NCBI GenBank assembly: GCA_020354085.1
Contig: CP070641.1
Location: forward strand, 1,995,529 to 2,002,625
DNA: 7,097 nt
Direction: 5' to 3'
DNA from: Pseudomonadota bacterium
GTDB taxonomy: Bacteria; Pseudomonadota; Gammaproteobacteria; Acidiferrobacterales; Sulfurifustaceae
Numbering within the stretch: the stretch's first letter is position 1; every line of letters starts with the position of its first letter. This document shows, piece after piece, positions 1 through 7,097 of this stretch. Below the pieces are notes generated by a model. That model was not told the DNA's origin. It did not search any database and saw only the letters and a program-made list of their open reading frames with translations. The translations under genes were made by a program, and so were the position numbers.

Positions 1-267
1 GTCGCGATCGTGCCAGGCATCATGCCAATCACCAACTTCAAGCAGCTCGCGCGCTTCTCCGATGCCTGCGGCGCGGAAATCCCGCGTTGGATTCGCAAAC
101 GACTAGAGGGTTTTGGCGATGATCTCGAGTCGCTGCGTGCGTTCGGCCTCGACGTCACATCTCAGCTTTGTCGGAAGTTGCTGGAAGCGGGCGCACCGGG
201 GTTACATTTCTACACCATGAATCGCGCTGCCGCGACGCGCGCGATTTGGCGGCAACTCGGCCTCTAA
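1..267 (+). CDS. metF: Methylenetetrahydrofolate reductase, C-terminal part (5' end outside window)
   Basis: The reading frame is open from base 1 and ends at TAA (265-267), giving the last 88 residues of a longer protein. The segment VPGIMPITNFKQ near its start and HFYTMNRA near its end match the C-terminal part of the MetF TIM barrel; E. coli MetF has PGILPVSNFKQ and HFYTLNRA at the same places. MetF is a cytoplasmic flavoprotein that reduces 5,10-methylene-THF to 5-methyl-THF, the methyl donor for methionine synthesis. The FAD-binding and catalytic N-terminal half lies to the left of the window, so those residues cannot be checked. The protein ends soon after the last barrel helix (QLGL), so the C-terminus looks complete. 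No clear terminator follows, and the next gene starts 45 bp downstream. Confidence 0.93.
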   Translation, partial: VAIVPGIMPITNFKQLARFSDACGAEIPRWIRKRLEGFGDDLESLRAFGLDVTSQLCRKLLEAGAPGLHFYTMNRAAATRAIWRQLGL

Positions 268-298
268 GCACGCCTGGCGAGCGCTCGGCGCGATTTAA

Positions 299-304
299 TA
301 TACT
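299..304 (+). promoter_or_regulatory. Possible -10 element close to the MBL lipoprotein start
   Basis: TATACT, five of six matches to the sigma-70 -10 consensus, ends 8 nt before the ATG at 313. A transcript from it would begin at about 311-313, giving a leaderless or nearly leaderless mRNA, which fits the absence of a Shine-Dalgarno sequence. No good -35 hexamer is visible at the usual spacing (the region is GC-rich), so this is a weak call based on one hexamer. Confidence 0.3.
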
Positions 305-312
305 CCGCGCCC

Positions 313-1137
313 ATGAGTAGAGGCGTGCCCGCGCTGTCCATCGTGCTAGCCGTATTGGCGTTGGCGGCCTGCGACGCCTTGCGCTCGGCCCCACCCTTGC
401 AGCGCGACTATCCCCTGAAGCGCCTAGGCGAACGCGTCTATGTGATCGAAGGACCGAACGAGAGTCCCAGTCCGTCGAATCAGGGCTTCACCAATAATCC
501 GGGCTTTGTCCTCACAAAGCGAGGCGTCGTGATCATTGATCCCGGCGCCAGCGTCCAGGTGGGCGAGATGCTGCTCGCCAAGATCGCGAGCGTAACAAGC
601 GACCCCGTCATCGCTGTACTCAACACGCATGGTGATGGCAATCACTGGTTGGCGAACGCCGCCATCAAGGCCCGGTTTCCACGCGCCGTTGTCTATGCCC
701 ACGCCCACTTGAAGTCGACCGCCGTGGCCGCGGGCGAGCGCTGGCTGACGTTACTGCTGCGGGAGACGGATGGCGCCGTGCGTGGCACGCGCCCGGTGGG
801 TCCGGACATCACGCTCGAGGGCGGTGAAGTGCTGAAGCTCGGCGATCGGCGCTTTCGCGTGCATCAGCACGAAGGCGGACACAGTCCTGGCGCGATTATG
901 ATCGAAGTCGTGGAAGGCCGCGTGTTATTCGCCAGTGACTACCTGGTCAATGAGCGCTCCGCGGCGCGCGACCGTGTTGACTTGCTTGGCCAGATGGCCG
1001 CCGTGGAAACCGTGCTGGCGACCGCCGCCGAGTATTTTGTGCCCGGCCACGGACCCGTGGGCGATCGAAGTGCAGTGCTTGCGCTTCAACGCGATCTGAG
1101 CGCCGCGCAGCGTGAAGGCAAATCTTCGGCTGACTAA
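313..1137 (+). CDS. Metallo-beta-lactamase-fold hydrolase, predicted inner-membrane lipoprotein
   Basis: A 274-residue protein with a type II signal peptide: Arg3, a hydrophobic stretch at about residues 6-18, and lipobox L17-A18-A19-C20. Asp21 at position +2 is the classical Lol-avoidance signal in enterobacteria, which suggests retention in the inner membrane facing the periplasm. The rest is a metallo-beta-lactamase fold: the NPGFVLT...GVVIIDPG strand region (62-78), the metal motif at 104-115, GGHSPG with His190, SD with Asp209, and PGHG with His246. The metal motif reads H106-x-D108-x-N110-H111 rather than the usual H-x-H-x-D-H, so two ligand positions differ. From memory, relatives with THxHGDHWLGN occur among proteins linked to PQQ-dependent or sulfur-oxidation systems, but nothing nearby supports that role. 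The substrate is unknown; related folds act on thioesters, lactones, sulfate esters or beta-lactams. pip starts 5 nt downstream, so the two are probably cotranscribed. The ATG at 313 is chosen because it gives a complete signal peptide. Confidence 0.85.
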   Translation: MSRGVPALSIVLAVLALAACDALRSAPPLQRDYPLKRLGERVYVIEGPNESPSPSNQGFTNNPGFVLTKRGVVIIDPGASVQVGEMLLAKIASVTSDPVIAVLNTHGDGNHWLANAAIKARFPRAVVYAHAHLKSTAVAAGERWLTLLLRETDGAVRGTRPVGPDITLEGGEVLKLGDRRFRVHQHEGGHSPGAIMIEVVEGRVLFASDYLVNERSAARDRVDLLGQMAAVETVLATAAEYFVPGHGPVGDRSAVLALQRDLSAAQREGKSSAD

Positions 1138-1142
1138 TTTGC

Positions 1143-2108
1143 ATGCACAGGCTTTTTCCCGAGATCGAGCCCTACGCCACGCAGCAACTCGCGGTCGGTC
1201 GGGTGCATCGTCTGTACATTGAAGAGTGCGGAAACAGGGATGGGCTACCGGCGGTATTTCTGCACGGCGGCCCTGGTGCTGGTTGCGAGCCCTACCACCG
1301 GCGTTTCTTTGATCCGAACCGCTATCGGATCGTCTTGTTCGACCAGCGCGGCGCTGGCCGATCGACGCCCCATGCGAGTCTTGAAGACAACAGCACGCAG
1401 GACCTGATAGCCGATATGGAAGTGATCCGCAAGCGCTTGGGGATAGAGCGCTGGGTACTGTTCGGCGGGTCGTGGGGATCGACCTTGGCGTTGGCGTACG
1501 CCGAGACGCATCCCGAGCGCATCGCCGGCATGATCTTGCGCGGCATCTTCCTGTGTCGCCCCTGGGAGATTCATTGGTTCTACCAGGAGGGCGCGAACCA
1601 CCTGTTTCCCGACCATTGGCAGGAATTCATCGCACCGATTCCGGATGACGAGCGCAATGATTTGCTCACCGCCCACTATCGACGCCTGACGGGTAGCGAT
1701 GAGATTGCGCGCATGCACTCGGCCAAGGCGTGGTCGCTTTGGGAGGGTCGCACCGCGACGCTGCTCAACAATAAGTCGGTCGTCGACTTCTTTGGCTCAC
1801 CGCATACTGCCCTGTCGTTGGCGCGCATCGAAGCACATTATTTTGTGCACGACAGTTTTCTCTCGGCCGATCAGCTGCTGCGCGATGCGTATCGTCTGCG
1901 CGACATCCCCGGATATATCGTCCACGGTCGCTATGACATCGTCTGCCCGCTGCAAAGCGCGTGGGATTTGCACCAAGCGTGGCCGCAGGCCAAGCTCGAG
2001 ATCGTTCCGGACGCGGGACATTCCGCGGCCGAGCCTGGCATCACCCACGCATTGATTCACGCCACGCAGGAACTGGCACAGCGCCTCGCTGGTGGGTCGA
2101 GTCCGTAA
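1143..2108 (+). CDS. pip: Proline iminopeptidase (peptidase family S33)
   Basis: A 321-residue alpha/beta hydrolase, the usual length for bacterial proline iminopeptidases of the Xanthomonas type. These cytoplasmic enzymes release N-terminal proline from peptides. HGGPGAG (41-47) supplies the oxyanion region, DQRGAGRSTPH (67-77) is the family signature, GGSWGS holds the nucleophile Ser110, HGRYDIVCP holds Asp265, and DAGHSA holds His293. The triad positions agree closely with those I recall for the Xanthomonas campestris enzyme (Ser110, Asp266, His294). The cap-domain segment at about 134-240 includes the family-typical WSLWEG. No signal peptide is seen. It starts 5 nt after the MBL lipoprotein stop without a visible ribosome-binding site, and its stop overlaps the apaH start by one base, so it is most likely the middle of an operon. 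Confidence 0.95.
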   Translation: MHRLFPEIEPYATQQLAVGRVHRLYIEECGNRDGLPAVFLHGGPGAGCEPYHRRFFDPNRYRIVLFDQRGAGRSTPHASLEDNSTQDLIADMEVIRKRLGIERWVLFGGSWGSTLALAYAETHPERIAGMILRGIFLCRPWEIHWFYQEGANHLFPDHWQEFIAPIPDDERNDLLTAHYRRLTGSDEIARMHSAKAWSLWEGRTATLLNNKSVVDFFGSPHTALSLARIEAHYFVHDSFLSADQLLRDAYRLRDIPGYIVHGRYDIVCPLQSAWDLHQAWPQAKLEIVPDAGHSAAEPGITHALIHATQELAQRLAGGSSP

Positions 2109-2938
2109 TGGCGACGTACGCACTCGGTGATGTCCAGGGTTGTCTAGCAGCGTTGGAGGCATTGCTTGCGAGGATCGAATTCGACCCGAAGTACGACACC
2201 CTTTGGTTTACCGGCGACCTTGTCAATCGCGGCCCGCATTCGCTGGGGGTCCTGCGGTTCGTCCGATCCTTGGGCGATCGGGCCATTAGCGTGCTGGGCA
2301 ATCACGACCTGCATCTCTTGGCGGTCGCCGCAGGCGCCAGCAAGCATAAATCGTCCGACACGTTCGATGATGTTCTTCGAGCGCCCGACCGCGCCGAACT
2401 GCTAACGTGGCTGGGCCGCCGCCCGCTGCTGCACCGCGACGACGACCTTGGTTACACCTTGGTACATGCCGGCCTGTTGCCGCAGTGGACGACCCAGCAA
2501 GCAGCAGCCCTCGCAGCAGAGGCACAAGCGGCCCTTGCTAGTGCCGAGGGCGAGTCCTTCTTTCATCACATGTATGGCGACCTACCGGACCATTGGCACG
2601 ACGGACTACACGGCATCGAACGTTTGCGTGTGATCATCAACGCCTTTACCCGACTACGGTACTGCGATCGCGAAGGAAATATGGACCTGCGGCACAAGGG
2701 TCCGCCCGGCACTCAACCGCCCGATCTGCTTCCCTGGTTCACTGTTCCCGCACGGCGGTCCACCGACACATGCGTGGTGTTCGGCCATTGGTCGACCCTG
2801 GGGTTACACAACGCCAATGGCGTCATCGGACTAGATACCGGCTGTTTGTGGGGACGCAGCCTCACGGCCGTGCGCCTGGATAGCGAACGCCCAGAGTTTG
2901 TCTCGGTTGATTGTATTGACGCACAACGCCCGGGGTAG
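2108..2938 (+). CDS. apaH: Symmetrical bis(5'-nucleosyl)-tetraphosphatase
   Basis: A 276-residue protein (E. coli ApaH has 280) of the calcineurin-like metallophosphoesterase family. It splits Ap4A symmetrically into two ADP and can also remove Np4N-type RNA caps. The metal-binding motifs are in order: GDVQG (7-11), GDLVNRGP (36-43), GNHD (64-67), VHAG with His120, and FGHW at about 224-228. Q10 replaces the His found in E. coli, but Gln also occurs here in other ApaH proteins such as that of Pseudomonas, so it is not a defect. The start is the ATG at 2108, overlapping the pip stop in TAATG. This begins with MATYALGD exactly as the family does; an in-frame start 49 codons upstream would add a non-homologous tail inside pip. 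The overlap implies translational coupling to pip. apaG follows after 100 bp. Confidence 0.96.
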   Translation: MATYALGDVQGCLAALEALLARIEFDPKYDTLWFTGDLVNRGPHSLGVLRFVRSLGDRAISVLGNHDLHLLAVAAGASKHKSSDTFDDVLRAPDRAELLTWLGRRPLLHRDDDLGYTLVHAGLLPQWTTQQAAALAAEAQAALASAEGESFFHHMYGDLPDHWHDGLHGIERLRVIINAFTRLRYCDREGNMDLRHKGPPGTQPPDLLPWFTVPARRSTDTCVVFGHWSTLGLHNANGVIGLDTGCLWGRSLTAVRLDSERPEFVSVDCIDAQRPG

Positions 2939-3038
2939 TCGAGAAATCCGCCGCGCTTGCGTATCGCCCTGCCCAATGCGTTTCGCTTGAGGCAAAATAG
3001 CGGGCCCAATCTCAACGCCGAGTAGTTCCCCTATCGCA

Positions 3039-3410
3039 ATGCGGCACCAAATCGAAGTATCCGTACGCAGCTCCTATATCCCCGCGCAGTCTGCGCCGGA
3101 AACCAATCGCTATGTGTTTGCCTATACGGTCACCATTACCAATAGCGGCAGCGTGCCGGCTACGCTGCTGACGCGCCACTGGATTATCACCGACGCGAAC
3201 AACAGGACCCAGGAAGTGCGCGGCGAGGGCGTCGTGGGACAGCAGCCGCATCTTTCCCCCGGCAGTAGTTTTGAGTATACGAGCGGCACGATCCTAGAGA
3301 CGCCGGTCGGCATGATGCGGGGGAGTTACCAGATGCGCGCCGATGACGGTACCGAGTTTGACGCCGAAATCCCCGCCTTCACCTTAAGCGCACCGCGCAA
3401 ATTGCATTGA
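3039..3410 (+). CDS. apaG: ApaG protein (DUF525 / ApaG domain)
   Basis: A 123-residue protein (E. coli ApaG has 125) aligning along its whole length: RYVFAYTVTITNSG (about 24-37), GEGVVGQQPHLSPG (about 62-75), YTSGTILETPVGMMRGSYQM (about 79-98), and a C-terminus ending in LH. The fold is a fibronectin-III-like beta sandwich. The molecular role is not settled; annotation as a Co2+/Mg2+ efflux protein comes from Salmonella corD genetics. The same domain occurs in some eukaryotic F-box proteins. The start at 3039 is chosen because family homology begins a few residues in (QIEVSVRSSYI). No clear ribosome-binding site precedes it. The 100 bp separating it from apaH could hold its own promoter, but I see no convincing one. 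It ends 31 bp from the convergent gyrB stop. Confidence 0.95.
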   Translation: MRHQIEVSVRSSYIPAQSAPETNRYVFAYTVTITNSGSVPATLLTRHWIITDANNRTQEVRGEGVVGQQPHLSPGSSFEYTSGTILETPVGMMRGSYQMRADDGTEFDAEIPAFTLSAPRKLH

Positions 3411-3441
3411 ATTGGGCCGAGGCGCCGTACCGCGACCGCTC

Positions 3442-5877
<2,436 letters not shown>

Positions 5878-5947
5878 GATGGAATTTTGCTGCGGTCCGG
5901 CCTAGGAAATAGCTAGCCCGCCCTACTCCGGCCAGCGGCATTGGGTT

Positions 5948-5963
5948 GGTTTCACGTGAAACA
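5948..5963. other. parS: parS-like centromere site A
   Basis: GGTTTCACGTGAAACA matches the chromosomal parS consensus TGTTNCACGTGAAACA at 15 of 16 positions; only the first base differs. The inner 14 bases (5949-5962) are a perfect palindrome. parS is the loading site for the CTP-dependent clamp ParB, which with ParA and SMC directs origin segregation. Known chromosomal parS sites cluster near oriC, as dnaN and gyrB do, so the location supports the call. The site is 70 bp upstream of the gyrB start, where bound ParB could also affect gyrB expression; that last point is inference. Confidence 0.88.
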
Positions 5964-5972
5964 GAGGTGCTG

Positions 5973-5988
5973 TGTTCCACGTGAAACT
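5973..5988. other. parS: parS-like centromere site B, overlapping the dnaN stop codon
   Basis: TGTTCCACGTGAAACT matches the parS consensus TGTTNCACGTGAAACA at 15 of 16 positions. It lies 9 bp from site A, with centres 25 bp apart. Its one mismatch is the last base, 5988, which is also the third base of the dnaN TAA on the other strand. The consensus base there would turn the stop into TAT, so the deviation is explained by coding constraint. Confidence 0.88.
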
Positions 5989-7088
5989 TAGAGGCGCATG
6001 GGCATTACTACGTAGCGTGGAAACTCCTGGTCCGGGCCATGTATTAAACAACTGCTGTTGGGGTCATTGAGCCCGACCACGACCTTCTCAGTATTAAGGG
6101 CGCTGGTGGCGTCGATGAGGTAGCTTACATTAAAACCCACCTCCATAGGTTCACCGCTGTACTCGACTGACAGCTCGTCCTGCGCCTCCTCCTGCTCGGG
6201 GTTGTGAGCCACAAACTTCAGTATCCCCGGCTCCAGCACGAGACGCGCGCCGCGAAACTTCTCATTCGACAATATCGCCACCCGATTTAGCGCCACCCGC
6301 AGGGCCTCACGGTCTAGGAGTAAGCGTTTGGATTGCCGAGCAGGCAAGACCTTACTGTAGTCAGGATAGCGCCCGTCGATAAGTTTGGCTGTAAAAGTCA
6401 GTCCCGGCGCCTGCACGCGCACATGATTGGGGCTAAATAGCAATTCAATTCGCCCGGTGGTGTCGCCCAGTATCCGACTAATCTCCAGCACCGCTTTGCG
6501 CGGCATAATTACCTGTCGTCCCTCTGTTAACTTGCCCTCGGCCGGTATCTGACTCAACGCCATTCTATGTCCATCGGTTGCCACCGCCCTCAATGCGCCA
6601 GTCACAACTTCGAGCAGAACGCCGTTTAGGTAATACCGAACATCCTGTTGGGCCATGCAGAACTGCGTTTCACTAAGCACTTGGCGCAGTGCCGCCGCGT
6701 CGACAGATAAACGCAGATCCCAGTCTGTGGTTTGAATGCTCGGGAAGTCTGAGCTCGGTAGTGTTCGAAGAGTAAAGCGGCTGCGCCCCGTGCGTACAAC
6801 CGCCTTCTCTCCTTCCGTGCGGATCGTGATCTTCGCGTCCTCCGGCAATGCTCGACAGATATCCAAGAGCTTCCGTGCTGGAAGCGTCAGATCAGTCCGG
6901 TCGTTGGTCTCACCACTCGCACTAACTACTACTTCCGTTTCCAGGTCTGTACCGGTGAGTGTCAGGCCATCAGATTCACTTCGCAACAGCACATATGACA
7001 ATACAGGCACGGTTTGCCGCCGTTCAACGACACCAGTCACATAGGTTAGTGGCCTAAGGAGTCCTTCACGCTCAAAGGTAATATTCAT
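5988..7088 (-). CDS. dnaN: DNA polymerase III beta subunit (sliding clamp)
   Basis: A complete 366-residue protein, the same length as E. coli DnaN. It forms the ring-shaped homodimer that tethers DNA polymerase III and other partners to DNA. All three clamp domains are visible: the N-terminal domain with LTGTDLETEV (about 44-53), the middle domain with AVATDGHRMALS and MPRKAVLEI, and the C-terminal domain with GRYPDYSKVLP, NEKFRGARL and NPEQEEAQDEL. The C-terminus YVVMPMRL keeps Val360 and Met362, which belong to the hydrophobic pocket that binds clamp-binding motifs. The start MNITFEREGLLRPL matches the family start. Only 9 bp upstream lie in the window, so the relation to dnaA, expected next, cannot be seen. 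recF does not follow; after the stop come two parS-like sites and then gyrB. Confidence 0.98.
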   Translation of the reverse strand: MNITFEREGLLRPLTYVTGVVERRQTVPVLSYVLLRSESDGLTLTGTDLETEVVVSASGETNDRTDLTLPARKLLDICRALPEDAKITIRTEGEKAVVRTGRSRFTLRTLPSSDFPSIQTTDWDLRLSVDAAALRQVLSETQFCMAQQDVRYYLNGVLLEVVTGALRAVATDGHRMALSQIPAEGKLTEGRQVIMPRKAVLEISRILGDTTGRIELLFSPNHVRVQAPGLTFTAKLIDGRYPDYSKVLPARQSKRLLLDREALRVALNRVAILSNEKFRGARLVLEPGILKFVAHNPEQEEAQDELSVEYSGEPMEVGFNVSYLIDATSALNTEKVVVGLNDPNSSCLIHGPDQEFPRYVVMPMRL

Positions 7089-7097
7089 TTAGTTTGT

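Noticed and set aside
278..287. CGAGCGCTCG palindrome after metF as a terminator
   Set aside because: It is a perfect palindrome with no room for a loop and is followed only by a short T run (ATTTAA); not convincing as a hairpin terminator.
1245..1718. 157-residue antisense reading frame within pip
   Set aside because: It is a shadow of a GC-rich gene: the sense strand carries an unmistakable S33 peptidase and the antisense product resembles no family.
1961..2107. In-frame upstream extension of ApaH (325 residues)
   Set aside because: The extra 49 residues lie inside pip, show no ApaH homology and are low-complexity Arg/Gly-rich. The family start MATYALGD coincides with the TAATG overlap.
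2970..2998. Promoter for apaG (TGCCCA, 17 bp, CAAAAT)
   Set aside because: It has only 3/6 and 4/6 matches to sigma-70 hexamers, which is no better than chance in 100 bp.
3411..3441. Shared terminator between convergent apaG and gyrB
   Set aside because: The 31 bp contain a GGCGCC palindrome but no stable stem of useful length and no T-tract on either strand.
5885..5947. Own promoter for gyrB upstream of its start
   Set aside because: Only weak hexamers (such as CTGGCC with CTATTT on the - strand) are present. A promoter is plausible in a 110-bp gap but cannot be placed.
5878..5987. oriC or DnaA boxes in the dnaN-gyrB gap
   Set aside because: I see no TTATNCACA-type boxes or AT-rich unwinding region; the origin is more likely next to dnaA, outside the window.

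Overview
The window is chromosomal housekeeping sequence from a proteobacterium, most likely a gammaproteobacterium or a relative near the gamma/beta boundary. This rests on the 811-residue GyrB, which has the long insert after the Toprim domain seen in Gamma- and Betaproteobacteria, a 366-residue DnaN ending in VVMPMRL as in E. coli, and E. coli-like ApaH and ApaG. The species cannot be named from the sequence. The region should be close to the replication origin, because dnaN and gyrB are adjacent and two parS-like sites lie between them. dnaA and oriC would be expected beyond the right edge.

Left part, + strand: the last 88 codons of metF (1-267); a gene for a periplasm-facing metallo-beta-lactamase-fold lipoprotein (313-1137); pip, a proline iminopeptidase (1143-2108); apaH, a diadenosine tetraphosphatase whose start overlaps the pip stop in TAATG (2108-2938); and, after 100 bp, apaG (3039-3410). 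Right part, - strand: gyrB (3442-5877) and dnaN (5988-7088). The two groups converge at a 31-bp gap (3411-3441) with no recognisable terminator. All gaps are short (at most 110 bp), and I found no RNA genes, IS elements, CRISPR arrays or phage genes.

The most notable feature is the 110-bp dnaN-gyrB gap. recF, which sits between these genes in many bacteria, is missing. The gap instead holds two near-consensus parS palindromes, the presumed ParB loading sites, 25 bp apart centre to centre. The one consensus mismatch in the site next to dnaN falls on the base shared with the dnaN TAA stop codon. Other points are the altered metal-binding motif of the MBL lipoprotein (H-x-D-x-N-H instead of H-x-H-x-D-H), the order pip-apaH-apaG in place of the enterobacterial ksgA-apaG-apaH, and the lack of a clear Shine-Dalgarno sequence before the genes. 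I see no undescribed multi-gene system; the novelty is in the arrangement and in these details.
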